Source: Magnetococcales bacterium (GTDB lineage Bacteria > Pseudomonadota > Magnetococcia > Magnetococcales > JADFZT01). From it: a stretch of DNA of 47,870 nt. The DNA lies in the NCBI GenBank assembly GCA_015232395.1, contig JADFZT010000035.1:1-47870 (forward strand), given 5' to 3'. Each line of letters starts with the position of its first letter. Position 1 is the stretch's first letter. Made by a program: the position numbers and the translations under genes. Shown piece by piece: positions 25,646 to 34,556 of the stretch. The notes beneath the pieces are model-generated. The model was not told where the DNA came from and did no database searches. It was given only the letters and a program-made list of their open reading frames with translations.

Positions 25646-25781
25646 ATGCCGTTGCGCAGGGTTTTCTGTCTGATCCCCATGGGCTCCTTTGGGAATTCAT
25701 CCGGAGATTTCAGGCATCCGGCGCAAAGGGCTATCTGATCCATCCTGATCGACCACGTTGTTTATTGGAGGGGGCATCTCC

Positions 25782-26561
25782 ATGCTGCGCCGGGCTCTTA
25801 TTGTCGGTAACTGGAAGATGAACGGGCTGTTGGAAGGAGCTTTGGAGCTTGGAGAAGGCATCCAGGCCGGGCTTGCCGAGCGGGAAGGGCGCAAGGTGAT
25901 CTGCGAGGTGGTGATCTGCCCGCCGTTCATCGCGTTGCACCCCTTGAATGAACGGCTCGGAGGCTCCTCTCTCAAGCTGGGTGGGCAAAACATGTCCGCC
26001 GAGGGAATGGGCGCGCACACCGGTGAAATATCCGGGCTCATGCTGCGCAATGTCGGCTGTCGCTATGTCCTTTTGGGCCATTCCGAACGTCGGGAAATGT
26101 ATGGCGAAACCGATGCCCTGGTGGCTAAAAAAACAGCCGTCGCCTTCCAGGATGGTTTAAATCCCATCGTCTGTCTGGGAGAAAAAGAAGCCGAGCGGGA
26201 TGGGGGGCAAACCCTGGAGGTGGTGGCGGCACAGCTCGAAGCCGTGATACCAAGCCTGCCGGAACCCCTCAGTCAGCGGCAAAAACTGGTGGTGGCCTAT
26301 GAACCCGTCTGGGCCATCGGTACCGGTCGCAACGCCACCCCGGAGCAGGCCCAGGAGGTGCATGGCTTTTTGCGTGAACGCCTGGTGGATCTCCTGGGGG
26401 AAAAAGTCGGTAATCGCATCCGCCTGCTTTATGGCGGCTCCATGAAGCCCGGCAACGCTGCCGCTTTGCTGACGCAACCGGATGTGGATGGGGGGCTGAT
26501 TGGTGGGGCTTCCCTGAAGGTCAGCGATTTCTTGGCCATCATCGACGCGCTGCCCAGCTGA
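25782..26561 (+). CDS. tpiA: Triosephosphate isomerase
   Basis: A 259-residue TIM-barrel enzyme interconverting dihydroxyacetone phosphate and glyceraldehyde 3-phosphate in glycolysis and gluconeogenesis. The active-site residues are all visible: Lys12 (GNWKMNG), His100 (LGHSERR), Glu174 (AYEPVWAIGTG), and the phosphate-binding loop LYGGSMKPGNA near the C-terminus. Start at ATG 25782 after GGAGGGGG; the TTG further upstream is not needed. The following gene is secG, a common arrangement in bacteria (tpiA-secG). Confidence 0.97.
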   Translation: MLRRALIVGNWKMNGLLEGALELGEGIQAGLAEREGRKVICEVVICPPFIALHPLNERLGGSSLKLGGQNMSAEGMGAHTGEISGLMLRNVGCRYVLLGHSERREMYGETDALVAKKTAVAFQDGLNPIVCLGEKEAERDGGQTLEVVAAQLEAVIPSLPEPLSQRQKLVVAYEPVWAIGTGRNATPEQAQEVHGFLRERLVDLLGEKVGNRIRLLYGGSMKPGNAAALLTQPDVDGGLIGGASLKVSDFLAIIDALPS

Positions 26562-26678
26562 AAAAAAGAGCAGCCTTTGGCTAAGACACCGAGCCTTGGG
26601 CCAGGTATAACCTAAGACACTCAATCCATCGGAATCACCTCAAGCACCGATGGCTTAACGCACTGGAGTTGGTTGCAA

Positions 26679-27101
26679 ATGTCGCTGATCATCACTGTCA
26701 TACACATCATGGTTTCCGTGGCCCTCGTTTTTGTGGTCTTGCTGCAAAAAGGCAGTGGCGCCGACATGGGCTCCGCTTTCGGCGGGAGTTCCCAATCCGT
26801 TTTTGGCGCTCAGGGCTCTGGAAGCTTTCTGGGCAAGCTGACTGCCGGTTTGGCTACGATCTTTATGATTACCAGTCTCACTCTGGCCTTTTTCACCACC
26901 CAGGAAAGTGCGGGCATCTCCATTATGAGCGAGCCGGTGGTTGAGCAGAGCCAACCTGCTGATGATATGCCGACTCCCCCATCAGCTCCCCTTGCTCCAA
27001 CAGCTCCGGCTGCTCCAGCCGCTCCTTCCATACCCGCACCGGTGGAAATGCCTTCGGAGGGAGATGACTCCATTCCTTCCGTGCCCAAAGCGGGTGGATG
27101 A
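26679..27101 (+). CDS. secG: Preprotein translocase subunit SecG
   Basis: A 140-residue protein with the two SecG membrane helices (about 2-20 and 50-70) and the conserved loop LLQKGSGADMGSAFGG followed by SVFGAQGSG. SecG joins SecYE to stimulate protein export at the inner membrane. The C-terminal 60 residues are a Pro/Ala/Ser-rich extension, seen in other proteobacterial SecG proteins and probably disordered. ATG 26679 is preferred; TTG 26673 is closer to the GGAG but would give only two more residues. A strong terminator follows at 27252. Confidence 0.95.
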   Translation: MSLIITVIHIMVSVALVFVVLLQKGSGADMGSAFGGSSQSVFGAQGSGSFLGKLTAGLATIFMITSLTLAFFTTQESAGISIMSEPVVEQSQPADDMPTPPSAPLAPTAPAAPAAPSIPAPVEMPSEGDDSIPSVPKAGG

Positions 27102-27251
27102 GAAGAGCCTGACGAAATAAGAAGGGCAGGGGGGCCGTTGACCGTTGAAAGCTGTCCGCCTGGCCGACGCGTGGGTTTTGGGTCGGGGCTGGGGATTGGC
27201 TTGATGCCAGCTCACTTCCGATTGTGAAGATTTGGATGAAGATTCAAAAAA

Positions 27252-27290
27252 AAGCCCTTGGGGGGGAGATCTCCCAAGGGCTTTTTTGGT
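27252..27290. terminator. Intrinsic terminator between secG and ettA (convergent)
   Basis: AAGCCCTTGGG (27252-27262) pairs with CCCAAGGGCTT (27273-27283), with further pairing inside the loop, and the stem is followed by a T-run and another T7 tract. A run of A precedes the stem on the plus strand, so the same hairpin can terminate transcription from both directions, fitting its place between convergent genes. Confidence 0.92.
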
Positions 27291-27325
27291 TTTTTTGGAG
27301 GGTCTGGCGTCAATGCCGAAGGATT

Positions 27326-29005
27326 TTAGCGGGTAAATTTTTTGTAGTGCACCCGCTGAGGTTGATTGGCTTGTTCCCCCAACCGCTGGCGACGATCCGC
27401 TTCATAATCCTGATAGTTCCCCTCCCGGAATACCGCTTGGGAGTCTCCCTCAAACGCCAGAATGTGGGTGGCGATCCGGTCCAAAAACCAGCGATCATGG
27501 GAGACCACCACCGCACTGCCGGCAAATGAGAGGAGCGCTTCTTCCAAAGCCCGCAGGGTTTCGACATCCAGATCGTTGGTGGGCTCATCCAAAAGCAGGA
27601 GATTGCCTCCGGCCTTGACGATGCTGGCCAAATGAACCCGATTGCGCTCCCCGCCGGAAAGCTGGTTCATTTTTTTCTGCTGATCCGCTCCCTTGAAGTT
27701 AAACCACGAGACATAGGCCCGGGAGCTGACATCCCGTCCCCCCAGCTCTAGATTATCCTGACCTTCGGAGATGGTCTCCCAGACGCTTTTTTCCGGGTCG
27801 AGGCCGATGCGGTTTTGATCCACGTGGGCCAGTTTTACCGAATCCCCCAATTTGAGCGCGCCACCATCCGGGGTTTCCTCTCCGGTCAAAAGACGCAAAA
27901 AGGTCGATTTACCCGTACCATTGCCACCGATCACCCCCAAAATCGCCCCTCTGGGGAGCTTGAATGAGAGGTTTTCCATCAACAGACGCCCCGGAAACCC
28001 CTTGGAGAGGCCATCGGCTTCGATCACCAGCTCCCCCAATCGGGGGCCTGAGGGGATGAACAGGGAGTGGGTCTCCCGGCGCTGCTCTTTGGACTGGGCC
28101 GCCAGCTCCTCATAAGCTTTGACCCGGGCCTTGCTCTTGGCTCTTCGGGCGGATGGGGAGGCCTGCACCCACTCCAGCTCCCCTCGCAGCCGCTTGCGCA
28201 GGGCTTCATCGGAGCGTTTTTCCTGGGCCAGACGATTTTCCTTCTGCTCCAGCCAGCTGGAATAGTTGCCCTTCCAGGGGATGCCGTGGCCCCGATCCAG
28301 CTCCAAAATCCACCCGGCGACATTGTCGAGAAAATAGCGATCATGGGTGACCGCCACCACCATGCCGGGATATTCATGGAGATAGCGCTCCAGCCAAGCC
28401 ACTGATTCGGCATCGAGATGGTTGGTGGGCTCATCCAGGAGCAGAATGTCCGGGGCTTGCAGCAACAGCCGACAGAGTGCCACCCGTCGTTTTTCACCGC
28501 CGGAGAGATGGTTGACCTCCGACTCCCAGGGGGGCAGGCGCAGGGCATCAGCGGCGATCTCCAGGCGGTTTTCCAGGTTCCAGCCATCCAACCGGTCGAT
28601 CTCTTCCTGAAGCTCCCCCTGCTCCTCCATGAGGGCGTTCATCTCATCGTCGTCGGTCACCTCGCCAAACTTCATGGAGACTTCGTTGAAGCGGTCCAGG
28701 GCTCTCTTGACTTCAGCCACCCCCTCTTCAACATTGCCCCGCACATCCTTGTTGGGGTCGAGCTGGGGCTCCTGGGGGAGATATCCCGCCTGGATGCCGT
28801 CAGCGGGCCGGGCATCGCCGTCAAAGCTTTCATCGAGCCCAGCCATGATTTTCAGCAGGGAGGATTTCCCAGCGCCGTTCAGCCCCAGCACACCGATCTT
28901 GGCTCCTGGAAAAAAGGCCAGGGTGATGTTGGAGAGGATCACCCGTTTGGGGGGGACCACTTTGGTCACCCGATGCATGGTATAGACGAATTGTGGATCA
29001 GCCAT
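27326..29005 (-). CDS. ettA: Energy-dependent translational throttle protein EttA (ABC-F)
   Basis: A 559-residue ABC-F protein with two nucleotide-binding domains and no membrane segments. Domain 1: Walker A GLNGAGKSS (41-49), signature LSGGEKRRVAL and LLLDEPTNHLDAESV. Domain 2: GGNGTGKST, LSGGERNRVHL and LLLDEPTNDLDVETL. The interdomain linker is basic and helical, as in ABC-F proteins. EttA binds the ribosomal E site and gates the first elongation steps according to ATP/ADP. The start at the N-terminal MADPQFVYTMHRVTKVVPP matches the family. It is encoded downstream of ilvE on the same strand, separated by a hairpin. Confidence 0.96.
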   Translation of the reverse strand: MADPQFVYTMHRVTKVVPPKRVILSNITLAFFPGAKIGVLGLNGAGKSSLLKIMAGLDESFDGDARPADGIQAGYLPQEPQLDPNKDVRGNVEEGVAEVKRALDRFNEVSMKFGEVTDDDEMNALMEEQGELQEEIDRLDGWNLENRLEIAADALRLPPWESEVNHLSGGEKRRVALCRLLLQAPDILLLDEPTNHLDAESVAWLERYLHEYPGMVVAVTHDRYFLDNVAGWILELDRGHGIPWKGNYSSWLEQKENRLAQEKRSDEALRKRLRGELEWVQASPSARRAKSKARVKAYEELAAQSKEQRRETHSLFIPSGPRLGELVIEADGLSKGFPGRLLMENLSFKLPRGAILGVIGGNGTGKSTFLRLLTGEETPDGGALKLGDSVKLAHVDQNRIGLDPEKSVWETISEGQDNLELGGRDVSSRAYVSWFNFKGADQQKKMNQLSGGERNRVHLASIVKAGGNLLLLDEPTNDLDVETLRALEEALLSFAGSAVVVSHDRWFLDRIATHILAFEGDSQAVFREGNYQDYEADRRQRLGEQANQPQRVHYKKFTR

Positions 29006-29034
29006 CAGAAGAGGTTCCTGTTGTTCAAGGAGGG

Positions 29035-29067
29035 CACGCTCTCTGCCGTCAGGGGGCAGAGAGCGTG
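29035..29067 (-). terminator. Perfect 13-bp stem between ilvE and ettA
   Basis: CACGCTCTCTGCC (29035-29047) pairs with GGCAGAGAGCGTG (29055-29067) around a 7-nt loop. It lies between the ilvE stop and the ettA start on the minus strand. There is no T-run after it in the direction of transcription, so it may be a weak or Rho-aided terminator, or a processing or stability element that sets different levels of the two genes. Confidence 0.6.
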
Positions 29068-29098
29068 ATGATTATGGATAGGGGGTAGCTGCGTCGGA

Positions 29099-30031
29099 TC
29101 AGGCTTTGACCAGGGTGCGCCACTGGGGATAGTCCGACACCTTGCCTTTGACCACATCGAAAAACCGGCTCTGAATTTTTTCAGTGACCGGACCCCGGCC
29201 ACCGGCACCGATCTGGCGGCCATCAAGCTCCCGGATGGGGGTGACTTCCGCAGCGGTCCCGGTGAAAAAAGCTTCGTCGGCAATGAGAACCTCATCCCGG
29301 GGGAATCGCTGTTCCAGCACCTTCATGCCCATTTCAGCGGCCAACACCATCACCGTATCCCGGGTGATGCCGTTGAGGGCGGAATCCAGGGGCGGGGTGT
29401 GGAGCATGTTGCCTTTGACCAGAAAAATGTTTTCTCCGGGGCCTTCGGCCACATACCCTTCCGGATCCAGCAGCAGGGCCTCATCAAAGCCGCTGGCTTT
29501 GGCTTCAGTCTTGGCCAAAATGGAATTGGGATAGTTCCCTACCGCCTTGGCACGGGTCATGATGGTGTTGGGGTGGTGGCGGGTGTAGGAGGAGGTTTTG
29601 ATGCGAATACCGTTGATAAGCCCCTCATCCCCCAGATAGGTGCCCCACTCCCAGGCGGCCACGGTCACATGCACGTTGCAGGGCTCGGGGTTGAGGCCCA
29701 TGCTTTCGGCCCCCAAAAAAACCAGCGGGCGGATATAGCCGGATTGCAGTGCATTGGCCCGAATCACCTCCAGGCACGATTCCACCATCTCCTCACGGGA
29801 ATAGGGAATCTTCATGCCCAGAATATGGGCGGATTCGAAGAGACGTTTGATGTGTTCGTCCAACCGGAAGATCGCCGGTCCCTGGTCGGTTTCATAGCAG
29901 CGAATGCCTTCGAATACGCCAAAGCCGTAGTGCAGGGTATGGGTCAAGACATGGACCTTGGCTTCCCGCCAATCAACGAGTGTTCCGTCCAACCAGATTT
30001 TTCCATCCTTGTCCCACATGGCGTTGCTCAC
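29099..30031 (-). CDS. ilvE: Branched-chain amino acid aminotransferase
   Basis: A 310-residue fold-type IV PLP enzyme that makes valine, leucine and isoleucine from their 2-oxo acids with glutamate as amino donor. Typical features: the N-terminal WLDGTLVDWREAKVHVLTHT, HYGFGVFEGIRCY, the PLP lysine Lys162 in TRAKAVGNYPNS, and FLVKGNMLHTPPLDSALNG then FFTGTAAEVTPI near the C-terminus. The length is standard. It is preceded by a long non-coding stretch that should contain its promoter. Confidence 0.96.
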   Translation of the reverse strand: MSNAMWDKDGKIWLDGTLVDWREAKVHVLTHTLHYGFGVFEGIRCYETDQGPAIFRLDEHIKRLFESAHILGMKIPYSREEMVESCLEVIRANALQSGYIRPLVFLGAESMGLNPEPCNVHVTVAAWEWGTYLGDEGLINGIRIKTSSYTRHHPNTIMTRAKAVGNYPNSILAKTEAKASGFDEALLLDPEGYVAEGPGENIFLVKGNMLHTPPLDSALNGITRDTVMVLAAEMGMKVLEQRFPRDEVLIADEAFFTGTAAEVTPIRELDGRQIGAGGRGPVTEKIQSRFFDVVKGKVSDYPQWRTLVKA

Positions 30032-30551
30032 GGCCTTTTCCCCTTGATAGTAGCTGTGGATTTTTCAGTAAACCGCCTATTTTTAACCATTATCCTCCCC
30101 CAAGCCAACCCGGTTTGATCGTTTTTCGCTCTTTTTCAGGTGAGTAGGGGGGGATGGTGGCATCAGGATAGGTGAGTAGAGGTCGTGGAAGGTCGGTTCG
30201 TGATGAGTGACTGGAGAGTGAGATGAAGCAACCGGCAGAGCCCATCGGGTGCGGTTTTCCCGGATTAGAGGCTGGTTTCGTCGGAATTTTGGCGGGAAAG
30301 CAAAGAGGGATGGGTTGCATGGGGGGATACTTCGGGTTTTGACGTGGTTGGCCGTGAGTGTCAGGCTTTTCGGCTGTAGCGACGGGGGTTTGTTTTTGTT
30401 GGTATTATAATTGCAAAGTATCGACTGAGAAAAATGGTTGAAGAATAGAAGGCTATCGGGCTTGGGGCTTGAAATCGATAGGCCAGTCCAGAGGCCCATA
30501 CCGACCCTGGGAGCGGGTCCGCCGATCAGTAAAAGTTTGGAGATATGGGGC
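30032..30551. other. Non-coding region between divergent ilvE and the NPLQHLPVVS-motif gene
   Basis: No supported coding sequence. A TATAAT hexamer at 30406-30411 lies in an AT-rich patch and is also nearly readable on the other strand, making it a possible -10 element about 145 bp before the next gene; no good -35 is visible. The 10-mer AGGTGAGTAG occurs twice close together near 30138-30178. Nothing else was recognised. Confidence 0.45.
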
Positions 30552-31121
30552 ATGAGTGATCCCATCACACCAAGAACAGGGGGGATTCTTGAGTTTCCGG
30601 CCGGGGGCCAGGGACAAGAGGAAAAGTCAATCCTGTGGGAAGGCAAGCAGGCGGGCTTCGGGGATCTCCTCGATACGGTCAACCCCCTCCAGCACCTACC
30701 GGTGGTCTCCCAGCTTTATCGCCAAAATACCGGGGATAATATCGGAAATCTGCCAAAACTCTTGGGGGGGACTCTGGTAGGCACCCTGACCGGTAACGCT
30801 CCGATGGCTGCGGTTTCGGCTGTGGCGGATATTTTGGTCAAGGAGAGCAGTGGTCGGGATGTGGGTGAAAACATTCTCGCCCTGGTCACTCCCCCGACGA
30901 CCCCCCGGGAAAACTATACGGTGGTGGGGTCCGGGGTGCCGACGGCCAATCGCGAGGCCCCGGGAACAGCTGGTAACAGAACCGCTTATCAGCAGCATGG
31001 GTTTCAGATTTATGCCGGTGGCTCAAGTTATGCTGTTGCTGAAGCCACCAGCGGCTCATCGGTGGCGGGAAGTGGGGGCCTATCCGAGGAGGATGAGTCG
31101 TCACGGAATTCGTCAAATTAA
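30552..31121 (+). CDS. Conserved proteobacterial protein with NPLQHLPVVS..YR..TGD motif
   Basis: A 189-residue protein of unknown function. The recognisable part is residues 34-65, containing FGDLLDTVNPLQHLPVVSQL then YRQNTGDNIG and GGTLVGTLTGN; I recall a similar D-x-x-NPLQH-(I/L)-PVVS-x-x-YR-x-x-TGD pattern in many alphaproteobacterial hypothetical proteins. A slightly hydrophobic Gly/Ala stretch follows (about 68-95), and the rest is low-complexity and Ser/Gly-rich. No signal peptide. Start chosen at ATG 30552 because of GGAG 9 bp upstream; the open frame extends further 5'. The next gene follows by about 50 bp in the same direction. The possible role is unknown. Confidence 0.68.
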   Translation: MSDPITPRTGGILEFPAGGQGQEEKSILWEGKQAGFGDLLDTVNPLQHLPVVSQLYRQNTGDNIGNLPKLLGGTLVGTLTGNAPMAAVSAVADILVKESSGRDVGENILALVTPPTTPRENYTVVGSGVPTANREAPGTAGNRTAYQQHGFQIYAGGSSYAVAEATSGSSVAGSGGLSEEDESSRNSSN

Positions 31122-31172
31122 CGCAATATCGACCTGAACATACAACAAATCAACACCTTCGGGGTTACCATA

Positions 31173-31631
31173 ATGGTCCAGCTGTTCAAAATAAAAAAAA
31201 ATCAAAAATCCTCCCAAAATGAGCTTGGTCAAGGAGAGGGTGACAGCCCCCGGGTTGTGCTGGAAAACAGGCCTTTGACCCGGGGAGAGGTGAACGACCA
31301 TCTCAAGGATATCATTCGCCTGGCTCGGGAAGAGCGTCTGGAATGGGCCGTGCCCCTGGTGGAGTCCCTGCGAAAATCTCTGGCCCATGACAACATGACC
31401 GGTAACGTTCCACCAGGCACCCTGACGGTCAACGGCTGGATGCGTTTGTTGGCCGAATGGGAGCGTCAGATTGTGATGCTCAAGGAGCGGCAACGCCACT
31501 TCACCCTGCGTTTCTTTGAAGATTATCTTGAGCAGAGTACGGCTAGATCTACGCCGCTGGAACCGATTTTGGATCAGCTGCTGACCCTGATGGAAAAGGT
31601 ACACCTGGAAAAATCCCGGGAAGCGGCCTAG
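31173..31631 (+). CDS. Hypothetical protein, helical, unknown
   Basis: A 152-residue protein I do not recognise. A Lys/Asn/Gln-rich N-terminus (about 1-30) is followed by mainly helical sequence rich in Glu, Arg and Leu (LKDIIRLAREERLEWAVPLV, MRLLAEWERQIVMLKERQRH). No membrane segment or signal peptide. It lies 51 bp after the preceding gene and 180 bp before the AAA-SPOR gene, all on the plus strand; a shared transcript is possible. Codon use resembles the neighbours, so it is probably a real gene. Confidence 0.65.
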   Translation: MVQLFKIKKNQKSSQNELGQGEGDSPRVVLENRPLTRGEVNDHLKDIIRLAREERLEWAVPLVESLRKSLAHDNMTGNVPPGTLTVNGWMRLLAEWERQIVMLKERQRHFTLRFFEDYLEQSTARSTPLEPILDQLLTLMEKVHLEKSREAA

Positions 31632-31811
31632 GGGTGTGTTTTAACGGAACAGATCGTGGCTATTGGCGAGTTTGATGGCAGCGGTGTGGCGATAATGGGC
31701 GAGGGTTGGGGGAGTGGCGCCAAACGGCAACCCCCATCACTCATTGTTAGGATTCATTGACCCTCGGGGAAGGGATTCCCCGCCTGGAGCCTGTGAACCT
31801 TTGAGCTGATC

Positions 31812-33644
31812 ATGGAAGCATCAAAAAAAACAGGCTTCTTCCTGCAAGATGCCCCACGATCGCTTCAGCCCAACCCGGGACTGTTTTTCTCTGCCCCGAG
31901 TCATGAGCCGGTGTGGAAAGTGTTGCGCACCTCCCTGGTGCGTGGTGATGGGGTGATTGTCATCGGTGGCCATCCGGGGGTGGGAAAATCCCTTCTGCTG
32001 GTGCGGCTCCAGGGCATTCTTCCGGCCAATCGGGACATGACCCTCATTTCCGATCCCGACTCCGATCCCAATCAATTTTTACAGGAATTGATTCGGGGGA
32101 TTGGGCCTGTGGCTCCCTCCGACCCGGAAAAAGAACAAAACCTGACCCCTCAGGATCTGTTTGACGCACTGGAAAGGCGCGCAGCAGGCAATCGCAAACA
32201 GCTGGTCGCTGTGGATCAGGCGGAAACCCTCACTGCCAAACACCTGGAATATTTGAGCATGGCCGTCCAGTTTGCCGACGATGGCCAACGACCGGTACAG
32301 GTGCTCCTGACCGGGCGCTTCGAACCCACCGATTATATGTCCTCCCCTGCTTTTCGATATTTGGCGGGAGCTGTGGTTGGTTCAGGGGATTTGACCCCGT
32401 TGACATCTTCTGAAACCCGTGAATATGTTCGCTTTTATCTGAAAAAACGCCTGGGCCAGCCCCTGCGGGTGACCCGTCCAGGCATGAATGCCATCCACCG
32501 CTTCAGCCGTGGGCTTCCCGGTGAAATCAACTTGCTCATGCAGCGGCTGCTGTTGCGGGTGAAAGAGGGCAATCTCCGGTTTGTGGGGCGCTGGACCGTG
32601 CGTCGGGTGGTTTCCGATATTTTGGGAAAACCCAAAAAAACCAAAAAACCCAAAAAGAAAATCATCAAGCGCAATATCCCCTGGGCCTCCATTCTATTGG
32701 CTCTGCCCATCGTGGGTTTTCTCATTGGTCAGGTGCTTTCCTACAAGCCTTCTCCGACACCCACGGAGACGCTTTTGGAGAGTGAAAAAAATCTCAACAT
32801 GGAAACAGTCGAGATTATACAACCTGCCCGGAAGGTTCTGAAACCGAACGAACCGGCGACCCAGGAAGCGGAAGAGAAGTGGAATTGGGAAAACAAGATC
32901 ACCCCCCCCAGTGAGTCCGCCTCTCCCCAGGTGAGCACACCAGTCAAATCTGCTGTTAAGGCTCCCCCACAGCCAGTGAACGCCAAACCCCGACTCAAGG
33001 GAAGTTTGAGGTCATCCAGCAGCGCCAAAAAAACCATCGCTCCCCGGAAAAAAAGCGTCCCTACCGCCAAACCCCAGAAGAGCAGCTCCTCCAGCCTGAG
33101 CTGGCAAGCCAACACACCAGCTAAAAAGCACCCCCAGACAAGCCCCATTGTCAGCCAACCGATCGCGGTGATTCCTCAGACCGAAGACGAGGGGATAAAC
33201 TGGTCCACCCCGGCCTCCTCTCTGGGGAGTGTTGAAGAGAGCATGGCGCCTTCTGAGTTGGAAATAACCGAAAGCCAAACCAGAGGCGTTCCATCCAGGG
33301 ATTCCCGGGAAAGCAGTCAAAATAGTGTCGCCATTCCCAAGGCGCTTCCGGTGGTTCCCAGGGGGAGCCCGGTGCTTGCCACCGAAGAGACTTTGCGTGC
33401 CAAGGGGCTCATCTATGTGGTTCAGATCGGTTCATATATCAATCGAGCCAATGCCGAACAGGTGGCTTTGGGGTTGATGGCCAAAGGGCTTCATCCCTAT
33501 GTTCATCTCTTCCAGCGGGGCAATAAACGTTGGTATTCGGCCCGTTTGAACTATCGTGACCGGAACATGGCGGACCGGATGGCCCAGGAGATCAAAAGGC
33601 AGGAAAAATTGCCGGTTCAGGTGATCCCGCTTTATTACGAGTAA
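31812..33644 (+). CDS. AAA ATPase (ExeA/MshM-like) fused by a membrane helix to a SPOR domain
   Basis: A 610-residue protein. The N-terminal cytoplasmic AAA domain (about 25-265) has Walker A GGHPGVGKS (52-60) and a Walker B-like KQLVAVDQAETL, where Asp-Gln stands in place of Asp-Glu. A Lys-rich stretch leads into one membrane helix (about 289-310), followed by a long Pro/Ser/Lys-rich periplasmic linker (about 311-530) and a C-terminal SPOR domain (about 534-610; YVVQIGSYINRANAEQVALG). SPOR domains bind denuded glycan strands at the septum; ExeA-type ATPases assist secretin or peptidoglycan remodelling. It could link cytoplasmic ATP hydrolysis to septal peptidoglycan, like a DamX with an ATPase domain. 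The exact role is unknown. Confidence 0.83.
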   Translation: MEASKKTGFFLQDAPRSLQPNPGLFFSAPSHEPVWKVLRTSLVRGDGVIVIGGHPGVGKSLLLVRLQGILPANRDMTLISDPDSDPNQFLQELIRGIGPVAPSDPEKEQNLTPQDLFDALERRAAGNRKQLVAVDQAETLTAKHLEYLSMAVQFADDGQRPVQVLLTGRFEPTDYMSSPAFRYLAGAVVGSGDLTPLTSSETREYVRFYLKKRLGQPLRVTRPGMNAIHRFSRGLPGEINLLMQRLLLRVKEGNLRFVGRWTVRRVVSDILGKPKKTKKPKKKIIKRNIPWASILLALPIVGFLIGQVLSYKPSPTPTETLLESEKNLNMETVEIIQPARKVLKPNEPATQEAEEKWNWENKITPPSESASPQVSTPVKSAVKAPPQPVNAKPRLKGSLRSSSSAKKTIAPRKKSVPTAKPQKSSSSSLSWQANTPAKKHPQTSPIVSQPIAVIPQTEDEGINWSTPASSLGSVEESMAPSELEITESQTRGVPSRDSRESSQNSVAIPKALPVVPRGSPVLATEETLRAKGLIYVVQIGSYINRANAEQVALGLMAKGLHPYVHLFQRGNKRWYSARLNYRDRNMADRMAQEIKRQEKLPVQVIPLYYE

Positions 33645-33842
33645 GGTTTTGACAGCTAAAAATATTTGGTCTGTTTGGTGGGCTCTCTGGAGGCGGGATG
33701 TTCGGTAGGGTGAGGTCGATCATTTGGCCTTGAAAAAAAGTTTCTCTGGGCGAGGATTCAGGCACCTTTTTATAAATAATCTGTCATAATCAATATATAT
33801 GGCTGGACTGGATCGAGACCTTCGATTAGCGGATCAAAGACC

Positions 33843-34058
33843 ATGAACCTGCTGAAGGAGTATGCAAAGCGCTTTACCCCCGGGTTTTTCCTGTCCGGGG
33901 AGGTGATTTCCGTTAAAGGCAAACGGGTCCGGGTCGGTACCCGGTATGGGGTTTTGGAGTTTCCGGGAAAAGGTTTGAAGCCGGAGGATCAGGTGGTGAT
34001 CATTGACGGCGTTGCCGTCAAGAAAAAACCTCGCCACGATATTGGATTTCGAGTTTGA
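33843..34058 (+). CDS. Small hypothetical protein (71 aa)
   Basis: A 71-residue, basic, probably all-beta protein (SGEVISVKGKRVRVGTRYG, DQVVIIDGVAVKKK), perhaps a small barrel, but no family is recognised. It lies 4 bp before the hemerythrin-like gene, which suggests coupling. An AT-rich stretch at about 33770-33800 upstream may hold the promoter. Coding is supported by good codon use, the tight spacing and a clean alternation of hydrophobic and polar residues. Confidence 0.6.
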   Translation: MNLLKEYAKRFTPGFFLSGEVISVKGKRVRVGTRYGVLEFPGKGLKPEDQVVIIDGVAVKKKPRHDIGFRV

Positions 34059-34062
34059 GCCA

Positions 34063-34482
34063 ATGAAAAAGAAAATCAAATTGTTTCGAAAGCAGCATCA
34101 AGAGCTGCTGGTTTTGGTGGGTGAGATTTCCGAACTGCTGGAAAAAGAGGGCGGGGAGTGGGAGTCGGAGCGTATTTTTACCCTGCTGAAAAAATTGAGT
34201 CGGGAAGTCAAAGGGCATCTGGCTACCGAGGATATGGAGCTTTATCCCAAGCTCCTGGCCCGTAAGGACACCAACATCCGGCGGATTGCCTTGGATTTTT
34301 TTTGTGATATCAGTGAGCTGGGTTTTGTCTTTGAGCAATATCAAAAAAAATGGTCTGGTGAGGAGTTGATTCGGCTTAATCCCAAGACCTTTACCCAGGA
34401 GAGCCGAAAGATTTTTGAAGCGCTCAACGAACGCATCCAAAATGAGGAGAGTGCCTTCTTTCCTCTCTTCGACAAAAATTGA
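34063..34482 (+). CDS. Hemerythrin-like (HHE) domain protein
   Basis: A 139-residue helical protein of hemerythrin-like size. Helix-1 metal-ligand-like FRKQHQELLVL, a second element VKGHLATEDMELYPKL and a final RIQNEESAFFPLF correspond to the H..., H-x-x-x-E... and (H/E)E-x-x-x-F-P pattern of cation-binding HHE domains. In the last helix an Asn-Glu-Glu stands where His-Glu is common, so the di-iron site may be altered. Such proteins bind O2, NO or iron. Start at ATG 34063, 4 bp after the preceding stop; no strong ribosome binding site, so coupling is likely. Confidence 0.72.
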   Translation: MKKKIKLFRKQHQELLVLVGEISELLEKEGGEWESERIFTLLKKLSREVKGHLATEDMELYPKLLARKDTNIRRIALDFFCDISELGFVFEQYQKKWSGEELIRLNPKTFTQESRKIFEALNERIQNEESAFFPLFDKN

Positions 34483-34556
34483 AACCACGTCGAAAATATC
34501 CCCCGGGGATCCGCTACACTCTCTCCCTTCCCCCCACGCTATCGGAGGACTGAGGT

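Noticed and set aside
27102-27250. tRNA gene after secG, as found in some bacteria
   Set aside because: No cloverleaf, TTC-G-A-C-C-type T-loop or CCA end is visible in this stretch.
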